This document shows, one piece after another, positions 6,975 through 15,358 of a stretch of 38,646 nt of DNA. Position numbers and translations under genes: made by a program. The notes under the pieces are model-generated. The model saw only the letters and a program-made list of their open reading frames with translations. It was not told where the DNA came from and did not search any database. The first letter of the stretch is position 1. Each line of letters begins with the position of its first letter. This DNA is from an uncultured Collinsella sp. (GTDB lineage Bacteria; Actinomycetota; Coriobacteriia; Coriobacteriales; Coriobacteriaceae), in assembly GCA_934630385.1 (NCBI GenBank), contig CAKTWE010000011.1:1-38646 (forward strand), written 5' to 3'.

Positions 6975-8576
6975 CTAGCCCAGACGCGGGAACAGCGGAT
7001 CGCCCTTCTCAACGGGCTGGCCGCCGGCAAGCTGGCCCCAGGCACAAACGCCCTTAAGGTCATCGCTCGCGGCCTCTTCCTCGCAGGACAGGCGACGCAG
7101 GGTCTCGGTGGAAGTCTCGGGCATAAGCGGCATCAGCAGGTGGGCGGCAATGCGGATGGCCTCAAGCAGGTTGTAGATCACAAACGCCAGCTCGTCGGCC
7201 TTGGCCTCGTCCTTGGCAAGCGCCCAGGGCTCGGAGTCCTCGATGTAGTGGTTGGCGGCGTGGATGAGCTCCATGACCTCGTCCTTGGCTCCGCCGTAAT
7301 CCAGCACGTCCATCTTGGCCATGTAGCGCTCGACCAAACCGTCGGCAATCTTTGCCAGCGGGTTATCGAACGCGTCGGCAGACGCCGGTTTAGCCGGGGC
7401 GCAGCCGTCAAAGTACTTTGCACTCATGTTGAGCGAGCGAGAAATGAGGTTGCCCCAGCTGTTGGCCAGATCGGCGTTGTAGACCTGCTCCATGCGGTCG
7501 AAGCTGATGGCGCCGTCGGTGCCGGGCACCACGTCGGTCATAAAGTAATAGCGATAGCCCTCGACGCCCAGCATATCGATGACATCCTGCGGGGCGATGG
7601 CGTTGCCACGGCTCTTGGACATCTTCTCGGCCTTACCGGTCTCGGCATTGCGCACGGTCAGGAAGCCATGGGCAAAGACGTGCTCGGGCAGGGCCTCGCC
7701 AATGGCCATGAGCATAGCCGGCCAAATAACGCAGTGGAAACGGATGATGTCCTTGCCCACGATATGGAACTGCGCGGGCCAGCGATAGGCCAGCTCGGCA
7801 CGGGCCTCGTCGGTATCGACACCGTAGCCGACAGCCGTCATATAGTTGAGCAGCGCGTCGAACCACACATAGGTCACGTGGCCCTCGTCAAACGGAACCT
7901 TGATGCCCCAGTCAAAGCTCGTGCGGCTCACGGAAAGGTCGTTGAGGCCGCCCTCGACAAAGCTGCGCACCTCGTTCATGCGGAACGCGGGCTCGACAAA
8001 GTCGGGGTGCTCGTCATAGAGCTTGAGCAGCTTGTCCTGGAAAGCGGAAAGCTTAAAGAAATAGGACTCCTCCTGCACGCGCTCGAGCGGACGGTGGCAG
8101 TCGGGGCACAGATGCTGGCCGACGCTGCCATACTCCTCGTCACCCTTCTGGACCTGCGTGTCGGTGAAGTAGGTCTCGTCAGGCACACAATACCAACCGT
8201 CGTAGCTGCCCTTATACAGGTAGCCGGACTCCTTCATGCGCTCCCACAGGTACTGCACGGCATGATGCTGGCGCGGCTCGGTGGTGCGGATGAAGTCGTC
8301 GTTGGAAATCTCGAGCTTGCTCCAAAGCTCCTTGAAGTGCGGAGCCTGGCTGTCGGTCCACTCCTGCGGCGTCATGCCATGCTTGGCTGCGGCCTCGGCC
8401 ACCTTCTCGCCGTGCTCGTCCATGCCGGTCAGGAACTTGACGTTATAGCCAGCGGAGCGGCGATAGCGAGCCTGAACATCGGCGATGATGGTGGAATAAG
8501 CCGTGCCCAGGTGCGGATCGGCATTGACGTAGTAGATAGGCGTCGTGATAAAAAACGAAGGCTTGCTTTGATCCAT
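6975..8576 (-). CDS. metG: Methionyl-tRNA synthetase
   Basis: Class I synthetase that charges initiator and elongator tRNA-Met. The protein has 533 residues. The HIGH-type signature is seen in YYVNADPHLGTAYST near residue 20, and the KMSKS loop as KAEKMSKSRGNAIAP near residue 320. The connective insert has one CxxC pair (CPDC) plus a nearby single Cys, so the zinc knuckle appears incomplete. There is no C-terminal EMAP/tRNA-binding domain, consistent with the short form of MetRS. Start ATG 8574-8576 has GGAGG 9 nt upstream. rsmI lies 68 nt upstream on the same strand. Confidence 0.96.
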   Translation of the reverse strand: MDQSKPSFFITTPIYYVNADPHLGTAYSTIIADVQARYRRSAGYNVKFLTGMDEHGEKVAEAAAKHGMTPQEWTDSQAPHFKELWSKLEISNDDFIRTTEPRQHHAVQYLWERMKESGYLYKGSYDGWYCVPDETYFTDTQVQKGDEEYGSVGQHLCPDCHRPLERVQEESYFFKLSAFQDKLLKLYDEHPDFVEPAFRMNEVRSFVEGGLNDLSVSRTSFDWGIKVPFDEGHVTYVWFDALLNYMTAVGYGVDTDEARAELAYRWPAQFHIVGKDIIRFHCVIWPAMLMAIGEALPEHVFAHGFLTVRNAETGKAEKMSKSRGNAIAPQDVIDMLGVEGYRYYFMTDVVPGTDGAISFDRMEQVYNADLANSWGNLISRSLNMSAKYFDGCAPAKPASADAFDNPLAKIADGLVERYMAKMDVLDYGGAKDEVMELIHAANHYIEDSEPWALAKDEAKADELAFVIYNLLEAIRIAAHLLMPLMPETSTETLRRLSCEEEAASDDLKGVCAWGQLAGGQPVEKGDPLFPRLG

Positions 8577-8644
8577 GGGGTCTGTCCTCCAAAAAACGTT
8601 GCATACAGGGGATGATTCTAACGCAAGGGCTGGATATCCTCCAT

Positions 8645-9523
8645 CTATTGCATATCGAGCACCATGGCATAGACATCGCGCTTGCGGCGCGAATACTTCT
8701 GAGACAGGCGCTTGGCCACCGCGGAGGCAGGCTCACCCTCCTCGAGCGCGGCACGGATATCCTCGCGCAGGGCCTCGTCGGGATCTACTGCCGCTGCGCC
8801 AACCGGCACGGTGCCGGCCTCCTCGTCCTCGCTCGGCGGCGCGATGACCAGCGCGATCTCGCCTTTCACCTCGCTGCGGGCACGCAGCTCCTCGGCAAGC
8901 TGGGCGGCAGATCCGCGCAGGACCTCCTCGTGCAACTTGGTGAGCTCGCGGCAGACGGCAACCTCACGCTGGGGAAAAACCTCGGCCACGGCTTCGAGCG
9001 TCGCCACGATGCGATGTGGAGACTCGTAGAAGATGAGCGCACCGGGCACCACGGCAAGGCGCTGCAGCCGACGCACACGGTCACCATGTTTGCGGCCCAA
9101 AAAGCCTTCGAAGAAGAAGTGCTCGCAGGGAATGCCGGACGACACGAGCGCCGTAACGCACGCAGAAGGACCGGGGATGACCTCAACGGGCACATCGGCC
9201 TCGCGCGCCGCCTCGACCAGCGCCTGGCCGGGGTCTGACACGCTCGGCATACCGGCATCCGAGGCAAAGGCGAGGGTCTCCCCCGCCAGCAGACGGTCGA
9301 CCAGACCGGCGGCACGGCTTGCAATGACATTTTCGTCGCAGCGGACGAGCGGTTTGGAAATACCCAGATGCATCAGCAGCTTTGAGGTCACGCGCGTGTC
9401 CTCGCAGCAAATCGCATCGGCGGCGGCAAATGCCTCGCCGACGCGCGGGGACAGGTCGCCCAGGTTACCGATGGGCGTACCGACCATATAAAGTTTGCCC
9501 GTACGGGCGCCATGTTGCGTCAT
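8645..9523 (-). CDS. rsmI: 16S rRNA (cytidine1402-2'-O)-methyltransferase
   Basis: Tetrapyrrole-methylase-fold enzyme that 2'-O-methylates C1402 in the ribosomal P site (formerly YraL). The protein has 292 residues. Family motifs visible are LYMVGTPIGNLGDLSPR at the N-terminus, CEDTRVTSKLL, ASDAGMPSVSDPG, VIPGPSACVTAL and FYESPHRI. The start ATG (9521-9523) is only 6 nt after the stop of the GH5-like gene and has a weak AGG site, so its translation probably depends on that gene. The C-terminal ~50 residues are an Asp/Glu/Ala-rich linker followed by a basic helical tail (SQKYSRRKRDVYAM). Confidence 0.95.
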   Translation of the reverse strand: MTQHGARTGKLYMVGTPIGNLGDLSPRVGEAFAAADAICCEDTRVTSKLLMHLGISKPLVRCDENVIASRAAGLVDRLLAGETLAFASDAGMPSVSDPGQALVEAAREADVPVEVIPGPSACVTALVSSGIPCEHFFFEGFLGRKHGDRVRRLQRLAVVPGALIFYESPHRIVATLEAVAEVFPQREVAVCRELTKLHEEVLRGSAAQLAEELRARSEVKGEIALVIAPPSEDEEAGTVPVGAAAVDPDEALREDIRAALEEGEPASAVAKRLSQKYSRRKRDVYAMVLDMQ

Positions 9524-9529
9524 ATCAAC

Positions 9530-10591
9530 CTATTCAATCATGCCGCGCTCGAGCGTGCCGAGCGCTGCGCGGGCATCCCATGCCGCAATGCGCTTCTCGG
9601 TCTTCCACGTTTGGAAGAACCAACCGGCAGCCGGCGCAAACGAAGCCAGCTGGTTGGCGATAAACACGCGCTCGTAGGCATTGCGCCCCTCGGGCGTAAC
9701 CGACGAGTTGGCAAAAATCGCCGCACCCGACCATTCACCCACCAAAACGGGGAATCCGGTCGCGATTGCCTCCTTGAGCTCGCGTTTGTTGCGCGAGATG
9801 GCAGTCACGAGGCCACGGGGGCTCGTGATGTCGAGCGCATGCTCGTCGCGGTAATGATACAGATGAAGGTCCATGTAGACATTCTTGTACTTGGCGCCGC
9901 GCATAAAATGCTTCCACTCGCCGGGGTGGCCCGAGGAGGAAAAGACAACGATCTTGTCCTCGGACATATACGAGCGAACAAGCTCGTACGCGTCACGATA
10001 GAAGTTGCGCAGGTAATGAGCAGGAATGCCGTCCGTCATGGTAAAGAGACTCTTGCGGACGCTCATTTGAGGGGTGTCCAACAGCTCAATGCCCAGAAGA
10101 CTCTCGGCCTCGCCATAGCGATCGGCCAGGCGCTCCAGAACATCGAGTGCGACGTGCCGGCCATTGGTGGACGAATGCCACTCGGCAACAGTCTCCGGTG
10201 TGGCGGTCGAATCGTTGGAATCGCCCTGTCCACCCGGCACCGTCGCCAGATCGAGCAGCACGCGGATGTTGTACTTGGCAGCCCACTCGATAGCTCGGTC
10301 GATGTAGTCCACAACCGAGATATAGGAGGCATCGGACTCCTGGGAGCCAAACGCATACCACGGCACCGGCAGACGAACGGCATTGAGGCCAATCTGCGCC
10401 ATACGGCGAAAATCGTCCTCGCTCACAAACGTCTCGTAGTGACGGCGCATGCGTTCGTTATAAGCGGCGGCGCCCATTGCCTCTTGCAGCTCCGCTGCGT
10501 TGGATGCACCGGTCGCCGCATACAGCGACGGGGTCACCCAGGGCTCGGGAATAAACCAGCCAGAGAGATTAACGCCGAGTATCCTCTCCAT
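9530..10591 (-). CDS. GH5-like (exo-1,3-glucanase-type) protein with degenerate active site
   Basis: TIM-barrel protein of 353 residues resembling GH5 exo-beta-1,3-glucanases: LGVNLSGWFIPEPWVTPSLY at residues 5-24, VRLPVPWYAFG at 72-82, IELL at 168-171 and PVLVGEWSGA at 281-290. The nucleophile Glu is present (E286). The acid/base motif NEP after IELL is replaced by DTP (172-174), so Thr173 stands where Glu is expected. The usual DLHGAPGSQN motif reads DLATVPGGQG (114-123), losing the conserved His and Asn. It has no signal peptide, so it should be cytoplasmic. I chose ATG 10589-10591 because AAGGGGG lies 5 nt upstream; a longer upstream reading frame has no ribosome site. It runs straight into rsmI. 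It could be a non-catalytic carbohydrate-binding or scaffolding protein, or use another acid. Confidence 0.8.
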   Translation of the reverse strand: MERILGVNLSGWFIPEPWVTPSLYAATGASNAAELQEAMGAAAYNERMRRHYETFVSEDDFRRMAQIGLNAVRLPVPWYAFGSQESDASYISVVDYIDRAIEWAAKYNIRVLLDLATVPGGQGDSNDSTATPETVAEWHSSTNGRHVALDVLERLADRYGEAESLLGIELLDTPQMSVRKSLFTMTDGIPAHYLRNFYRDAYELVRSYMSEDKIVVFSSSGHPGEWKHFMRGAKYKNVYMDLHLYHYRDEHALDITSPRGLVTAISRNKRELKEAIATGFPVLVGEWSGAAIFANSSVTPEGRNAYERVFIANQLASFAPAAGWFFQTWKTEKRIAAWDARAALGTLERGMIE

Positions 10592-10846
10592 CACTGCCCC
10601 CTTTTGAATCATACGGGCTAGGCCCGCATCGCTCTCGCATGACATATCTATCGATTTGAGTATACCCGCGCATGCAGACAGGCGACCGAACGGTCTACAA
10701 AGTGACGCAAAAGCGGGAAGATTGTCTGGGCATGCGGGCCCGAAATGGCGCGCCGAGATGTACATATGCGCCGGAAGAAGGCGGCCGGAAAGCGTGCCCC
10801 GTTTTTTCGCAAAAGACTGGGACGTATTTTCCGTGCGGGCCCACAT

Positions 10847-10876
10847 AAAAGAAAAGGACCCCTTTGCAGAGGTCCT
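10847..10876 (-). terminator. Terminator, duplicated copy beyond tRNA-Phe
   Basis: Stem AGGACC/GGTCCT (10855-10860 with 10871-10876) with TTTTCTTTT after it on the minus strand. It is a copy of the terminator at 11032-11061. Confidence 0.6.
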
Positions 10877-11031
10877 AGTCAATTCAAGGTGGCGAGGAAG
10901 GGAATCGCGCCCGCGCTCCGCGCGTGCGGACCGCTGCGGCGCTTCGCGCCTTGCGAGCTGCGCTGGCAAACGCTACCGCGTTTACTCAGCTCCGCGCCCT
11001 CACGGGGTTCGATTCCGTGCGGGGGTCACTT

Positions 11032-11061
11032 AAAAGAAAAGGACCCCTTTGCAGAGGTCCT
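11032..11061 (-). terminator. Terminator of tRNA-Phe
   Basis: Stem AGGACC/GGTCCT (11040-11045 with 11056-11061) followed by TTTTCTTTT on the minus strand, 13 nt beyond the tRNA. Confidence 0.7.
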
Positions 11062-11074
11062 AGTCAATTCAAGG

Positions 11075-11147
<73 letters not shown>

Positions 11148-11179
11148 ATTTGAGGTGTGCCTTGTTTCAAGGCTTGATT

Positions 11180-11207
11180 AGTATAACCAAGGACGCGTTC
11201 CGGTCAA
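11180..11207 (-). promoter_or_regulatory. Promoter of tRNA-Phe
   Basis: On the minus strand TTGACC (11202-11207), a 16-nt spacer and TATACT (11180-11185). It is the strongest sigma-70-type promoter match in the window and lies about 32 nt before the tRNA 5' end. Confidence 0.7.
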
Positions 11208-11270
11208 CCGAGAATTTTAAAAAAGTTTTTGAGCACGGCTTCGGTTCTATAAATCGACACGTCAGAGGCA

Positions 11271-11558
11271 TCATCCGGCAGCAAGAAGTTTTTCACTCAG
11301 AGCTGCACGGGCAAACTCACTTGGCGTCATCCCCTCGGCAGCCGCCCGTCGACGAATGGCCTCCTTCATTCCCAGAGGAATCTTGACCGACAGCGTTGCC
11401 GTCCCCTCACCTGAGAGTGGGGGCCGTCCATGCACGATCCCACCAACGGTGTGTTCGCCATCCGGAAACTCTCCGCGCTCGTACGACTCGCACCACGCGT
11501 CAATCATTTCATCCGTTACAACCTGACCATTAGCGGCCGTATACGTCTTGCCCATCAT
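11271..11558 (-). CDS. Ribbon-helix-helix (CopG-like) antitoxin
   Basis: A 95-residue protein with a C-terminal ribbon-helix-helix DNA-binding domain: the strand TATLSVKIPLG (about residues 53-63), then helices KEAIRRRAAAEG and TPSEFARAALSEKLL. The N-terminal half (VTDEMIDAWCESYERGEFPD, then GGIVHGRPPLSGEG) is the likely toxin-contacting region. The ATG at 11556-11558 overlaps the stop of the upstream toxin gene as ATGA, so the pair is translationally coupled. The toxin-first order resembles BrnTA and HigBA. It probably represses its own promoter through the palindrome at 11847-11861. The antitoxin role is inferred from fold and gene order. Confidence 0.75.
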   Translation of the reverse strand: MMGKTYTAANGQVVTDEMIDAWCESYERGEFPDGEHTVGGIVHGRPPLSGEGTATLSVKIPLGMKEAIRRRAAAEGMTPSEFARAALSEKLLAAG

Positions 11559-11821
11559 CGACCCCTTTGCCGAGCCGGTTCAATCTCCTGCCAAAATATC
11601 TTCTGGACTGGAGACAAGGCATGAATGATAAGCCACCCACGGACAAGCTCGACCGCGACAAGCTCCACGCTTCGTCCGTCTGGGAGCCATCCAATCGCAA
11701 GCCATCTCGGCGGCTCGTCCTTCGACTCGCGACGAATGCACTCAGTAACCGCAAGCCAAGCGCTAAGCACCTGCTTTTCCGTCAGGTACTTTTTAGCGTT
11801 GGGATGGATCTCAACATCCAT
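11555..11821 (-). CDS. Putative toxin of a type II toxin-antitoxin pair, 88 aa
   Basis: A small protein of 88 residues whose start ATG (11819-11821) has an excellent site, GGAGGAG, 7 nt upstream. The sequence runs MDVEIHPNAKKYLTEKQV, a helix with VTECIRRESKDEPPRWLAIG, then alternating strands (VELVAVELVRGWLIIHALS) and a tail with QKIFWQEIEP. The size, the alpha/beta pattern of RelE/BrnT-like or DUF4258-like RNase toxins, and the overlapping RHH gene downstream support a toxin. Longer upstream frames overlap the DUF192 gene and lack a ribosome site. No catalytic residue can be assigned with confidence. Confidence 0.65.
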   Translation of the reverse strand: MDVEIHPNAKKYLTEKQVLSAWLAVTECIRRESKDEPPRWLAIGWLPDGRSVELVAVELVRGWLIIHALSPVQKIFWQEIEPARQRGR

Positions 11822-11846
11822 GCATCTTCTCCTCCATCTTACCCAA

Positions 11847-11876
11847 TTTCGTATGACGAAAGTCCGCTGTCGCCAA
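11847..11876 (-). promoter_or_regulatory. Promoter/operator of the toxin-antitoxin pair
   Basis: On the minus strand TTGGCG (11871-11876), a 17-nt spacer and TACGAA (11848-11853). The -10 is embedded in the inverted repeat TTTCGT-atg-ACGAAA (11847-11861), placed as expected for autorepression by the RHH protein. Confidence 0.45.
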
Positions 11877-11879
11877 TTC

Positions 11880-12239
11880 TTAAGCCGGCACGCGTTGGAG
11901 AGCAGGGGGAGAAACAATGATTGAAGGGCGCTCGAGTGCCGCCCAAGCGCCGGGGCAGGAACACATACGCCAGGGACGTACGTTTTCGTAGCATGCGAGG
12001 ACATGGCCGCGTGCATCAATAAAGGCGATATCGATGGGATAGGCCATAAAACACGTGTGGACCGAGGAACAGTGCGGAAACGCCATGACAAGCGGCAGCC
12101 CGTTAGCGGCGAGCGGTTGCCGCCCCAACATGCCGCACAGACGCGCGCCAAACGACTCGGCAGCCACAAACTCCGCCGGCGACCAACCGAGTCTATTGAG
12201 CGCACGCGCGTAGGCGATATAGGACGCAACGGCACTCAC
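11880..12239 (-). CDS. DUF192 family protein at the end of the Tad operon
   Basis: A 119-residue protein matching the DUF192 pattern: a Gly-Met-Leu segment (CGMLGRQPL), then FPHCSSVHTCFMAYPIDIAF, HVLACYENVRPWRMCSCPGA and a C-terminal hydrophobic tail. DUF192 proteins form small beta-barrels of unknown function, often exported; no signal peptide is visible here. I chose GTG 12237-12239, which overlaps the stop of the preceding pilus gene (ATGTGA) and has AGGGGTGG just upstream. The overlap ties it to the pilus operon. It has five cysteines in ~119 residues, more than its cytoplasmic neighbours. Role in the pilus is unknown. Confidence 0.75.
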   Translation of the reverse strand: MSAVASYIAYARALNRLGWSPAEFVAAESFGARLCGMLGRQPLAANGLPLVMAFPHCSSVHTCFMAYPIDIAFIDARGHVLACYENVRPWRMCSCPGAWAALERPSIIVSPPALQRVPA

Positions 12240-12712
12240 ATGACCACCCCTGGACGCCACGGATCAACCGTCACCGAGCGCTCGTGCGTAAGCGTGGCCG
12301 GCGCCCCTAGCGAAACGCCGGCGATACTGAGCGCACCGGGCCAGGGCTCATAGCTCATCGTGCAGGTGTATGTCCTAAATGTTCCCGATAACGAGAGCAG
12401 GCCATTGTCCGTCGCCGTCGTACCCTGCTCGCTCGACACCTCAATCTGCAAGTCATAGCCCTCCATGGCGGACTGGACCTCGGCCTGCACGCGCGCCGAG
12501 GCGTCAACAGCGCTGTCGTCGCCCTCCCCGCCCGGCGCCACGGCGTGCGCCAGCACGATATCGGGCACCACGCGATCGAAACGCGCAACGGCGCCGGCAT
12601 AGACCATGATGTTGTAAACGATAAGTGCCAACACCAAAAGCACGGGAGTGACCACAGCCATCTCGACCGTTGCCTGGGCGCACTCCTCGTGCAGGCACGC
12701 GCGAGCAACCAT
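12236..12712 (-). CDS. TadE/TadF-like pseudopilin
   Basis: A 158-residue protein with the pseudopilin hallmark near its N-terminus: ECAQATVEMAVVTPVLLVLA followed by a membrane helix (residues ~12-40). The QATVE sequence at the start of the helix matches the TadE/F prepilin cleavage region, where a prepilin peptidase would act; no such peptidase gene is in the window. The rest is a small extracytoplasmic beta-rich domain. Its ATG overlaps the stop of the large TadG-like gene (TAATG). Such minor pilins prime or stabilise Flp pili. Confidence 0.8.
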   Translation of the reverse strand: MVARACLHEECAQATVEMAVVTPVLLVLALIVYNIMVYAGAVARFDRVVPDIVLAHAVAPGGEGDDSAVDASARVQAEVQSAMEGYDLQIEVSSEQGTTATDNGLLSLSGTFRTYTCTMSYEPWPGALSIAGVSLGAPATLTHERSVTVDPWRPGVVM

Positions 12713-14874
12713 TACGATCCACCGCCAAACGCACCCGCAAACGTAGCGACATCGACGGTAATCGGAATGGAGCCGCCACCGGGCAGCGGAATCTCGGCAA
12801 TGGTGAACACTGCCTCGTTGATCGTACGCTCGACCTGGTACTGCAAGGCCTCACAAAGCGCCTTGGGGTCGGTTACACCGAGCGGAATCTTTCGCAGGTT
12901 GTCCTGCACTTTGGAAAGGCCGGAAATATCGGAGCCCGGACTCTTGATGACATTTGCGGTATCGGTCAGCACGGGTTTTCGCAAGCGCAAATCGCACGGC
13001 TCAAGGCCCAACCCCGCCACAGACCCCGACACCGTATCGCCAAGCCACGACGCAATGGAACCCAGTACCCCGTTACCTCCTCCCAGACCGCCGATCAAGT
13101 TGTCCATGAGTTCATCGGCCACATGCTGGATATCTCCGTACCCCACCAGCAGCTGTCCCCATACGTCCATGACGCCGTCAAAGGCGCCCGCGATGCCTCC
13201 GCCCGAGCGCTCCTCCATGGTCGAGAAGAAACGCGCGAGCACGTTGTTCTGCGCGGTCGCATCGTCGGGTGCCAGCACCGCGGCAGAAATCGCACCACGG
13301 CTGCCCAGTTCAACCGACGTGTTAAACGAGGAGTTGAGCTCGTCGGGGCTCGTGACATCGCCCGAGACCGCAAAGGCGACCACGCCGTTGCGCCCGGGCG
13401 GGGCGATACGCGGGCGCTCGGCCGAGAGCGCCTTGATGGCGTCGTCAAATGCGCCGCCCGCGCGCTCGGCCTCGTCCTCGGTCTGACGCTCGAGCTCGAT
13501 CTCCTTTTTGCGACAGTCGACATAGTCTTCCATGGCGTCTTTGAACCGATCGAAGTGGTATTCGAAGCCGCTCTCGATCACCGACGTGGGCATGGGCACA
13601 CGAGCAAGGCTGAGTACATCGAAGCCACAGCGCCCGCACGGATCCCGCCCATCATAGTCGGCGATCGATGCCAGCCCGCCCGGAGTTCCCTTTGCATAGT
13701 TGGGACAGCTTGTTCCATAGTGAAGATACGTCTTGCCGTCATTTGTGCTCGTCGGCCATATCGCATCGGTATAGAGCTCGGTCGCGCGTACCTCGTCCGA
13801 ATTTCGCGGCAGCAACGGAATGTAGGACGAGATCTGGTCGCTATCGTCATGTATGTAGGCTCGATCGACCTCGTCGCTCGCATACCTGTAAAACGCCTTG
13901 CGCGCCGCGGACTCCGCCATCATCTCGACACTCGAGCCCTTCGGCCCCTCGTCTGTCAGCCGTCGATGGTAGTACGCCTTCGCGCGGTCGAGAGCCTCCT
14001 GCGGCTCCCAGGTAACGCTCGAGGCAAAATGCGGGTTCTGACCACCGGAAAGATCCGTCAAGCTTTTCGCGCGTTCCCACATACACGAACAGCTGTCGAC
14101 CGACTCCTTGTCCGACCCGCCGCAGTCTGCAAGCCAGGCACGCTCCTTGGCCTTTGCCGTCTTCTCGGATGCCTTCTGCAACTCCTTGGCAGCATAGTCC
14201 AAATCCTTTGAAGTGCTTTCGATGGCGTCGGTCGAGATCTCGGACCCTTCGAGCGCGGCAAAATCCGACTCGGATGTCCTGGGCACGGCAAGTGCCGTGC
14301 CGGTATAGGTCACACCCTCGGTATCCTGCGCCGACACAGCCTGCATGGCGCGCGCGGCAATCAGATACGGCAGGGCGGTCTCCACTTTCTGAAGACCCTG
14401 GGATGCGCTTTTGGCAAACTTGTTGCGCGTCTTAATGACCTCGACACCGGTATCGACGATATCGGCGCCCGCCACCTCGGCGCCCGGTATGAGCATGGCA
14501 ACCAGACCGGTACCAATGGTGGCAAAGCCCGCCAAGCCCAAGCTCAAAATACACGCATCGAGCACCGTGGCAGCCGTATGGTAGGACGACACCACGTTGG
14601 CGCCCGCCAGCGCACCGCTATCGGCCGCCACCTGGGTGTCTCCGGCGCGCGACATGCTCCATATCGCCGCCGTCGAGGAAAACAGCAGCGTAAGCACCAC
14701 CAGAATGACTACCGCCGAAGAGAGTGTGGTGTAAGCGCCGTCTTCGATAAACAGGTCGATGCCGGCGCGGCCCATAAACCCGCCCCGCTTGCGGCGGGAA
14801 CCGGGGCACCGGCGGCACGCCAGAACGCGGGTTGACCAAAAACACTTAATCCCAAGAAGCAATCCACGAATCAT
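12712..14874 (-). CDS. Large TadG-like pilus-associated protein, 720 aa
   Basis: Starts at ATG 14872-14874 with GGAGGGGG only 3 nt before it. After a basic leader (RRCPGSRRKRGG) comes a membrane helix (SSAVVILVVLTLLFSSTAAI, about residues 49-68), then QVAADSGALAGANV, the signature seen after the helix of TadG-like proteins. The remaining ~600 residues are largely helical and extracytoplasmic, with an unusual set of cysteine pairs (DSCSCMWE, GTSCPNYAKG, DPCGRCGFD). The C-terminal region is Gly-rich (GGLGGGNGVLGS, ending FGGGS). Ordinary TadG proteins carry a von Willebrand A domain; I see no clear MIDAS motif here. It may be a large pilus tip or anchor protein. It overlaps the preceding tadE-like gene by 29 nt. 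Confidence 0.72.
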   Translation of the reverse strand: MIRGLLLGIKCFWSTRVLACRRCPGSRRKRGGFMGRAGIDLFIEDGAYTTLSSAVVILVVLTLLFSSTAAIWSMSRAGDTQVAADSGALAGANVVSSYHTAATVLDACILSLGLAGFATIGTGLVAMLIPGAEVAGADIVDTGVEVIKTRNKFAKSASQGLQKVETALPYLIAARAMQAVSAQDTEGVTYTGTALAVPRTSESDFAALEGSEISTDAIESTSKDLDYAAKELQKASEKTAKAKERAWLADCGGSDKESVDSCSCMWERAKSLTDLSGGQNPHFASSVTWEPQEALDRAKAYYHRRLTDEGPKGSSVEMMAESAARKAFYRYASDEVDRAYIHDDSDQISSYIPLLPRNSDEVRATELYTDAIWPTSTNDGKTYLHYGTSCPNYAKGTPGGLASIADYDGRDPCGRCGFDVLSLARVPMPTSVIESGFEYHFDRFKDAMEDYVDCRKKEIELERQTEDEAERAGGAFDDAIKALSAERPRIAPPGRNGVVAFAVSGDVTSPDELNSSFNTSVELGSRGAISAAVLAPDDATAQNNVLARFFSTMEERSGGGIAGAFDGVMDVWGQLLVGYGDIQHVADELMDNLIGGLGGGNGVLGSIASWLGDTVSGSVAGLGLEPCDLRLRKPVLTDTANVIKSPGSDISGLSKVQDNLRKIPLGVTDPKALCEALQYQVERTINEAVFTIAEIPLPGGGSIPITVDVATFAGAFGGGS

Positions 14875-15358
14875 AATCCCCCTCCAACCAGTCGGGACGC
14901 GAACGATATGAGACATCGACCTTGAGCTCAACGTATCCGCCCTCGCGTGCGCTGCCCATGGCCCGTGCGAATGCGCCGATCACGGGCAAGGGCTTCACTT
15001 CGCCGACAATGGACACGGACGAGGCACCGCCCGCGCCCGCCCGCCCAAGCTCTATATCCCACGACAGCGGGCCTCCGGCATGGAATATCGAGACGTTGGG
15101 CACCGCAGCGAGCCTGCGTCGGGTGAATTCCTCCAAGTCGTTGTCGTCATCCACCGTCGTCGTAGTCATAATCCGCGCGGTCTCGGCGGCAGCAGACTCC
15201 ATGACCGCCCGGGTATAGAGCAGGCACACCGGCTGCAGCGCCAGCAGGATGAGCGTCAAAAACGTCGGCAGCAAAAAGGCGGCCTCGACGGTCGATTGCG
15301 CCCCGTCCTCGCGCGCGACATCAATACAGCGCGATATCCTTTGCGCCCGTAGCGGCAT
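14846..15358 (-). CDS. TadE-like pseudopilin
   Basis: A protein of about 170 residues with the TadE-type motif AREDGAQSTVEAAFLLPTFL followed by a membrane helix (LTLILLALQPVCLLYTRAVM) and an ESAAAETARIM helix, typical of TadE. The C-terminal part is an extracytoplasmic domain ending in DYDSWIASWD. The start is uncertain: I used ATG 15356-15358, but it lacks a good ribosome site and overlaps the preceding gene by 38 nt. A closer start just after AAAGGATATCGC would need a non-standard codon. It lies inside the Tad operon. Confidence 0.75.
   Translation of the reverse strand: MPLRAQRISRCIDVAREDGAQSTVEAAFLLPTFLTLILLALQPVCLLYTRAVMESAAAETARIMTTTTVDDDNDLEEFTRRRLAAVPNVSIFHAGGPLSWDIELGRAGAGGASSVSIVGEVKPLPVIGAFARAMGSAREGGYVELKVDVSYRSRPDWLEGDYDSWIASWD

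Noticed and set aside
6924-8615. 563-codon plus-strand ORF opposite metG
   Set aside because: Antisense shadow; composition is low-complexity and metG is unambiguous.
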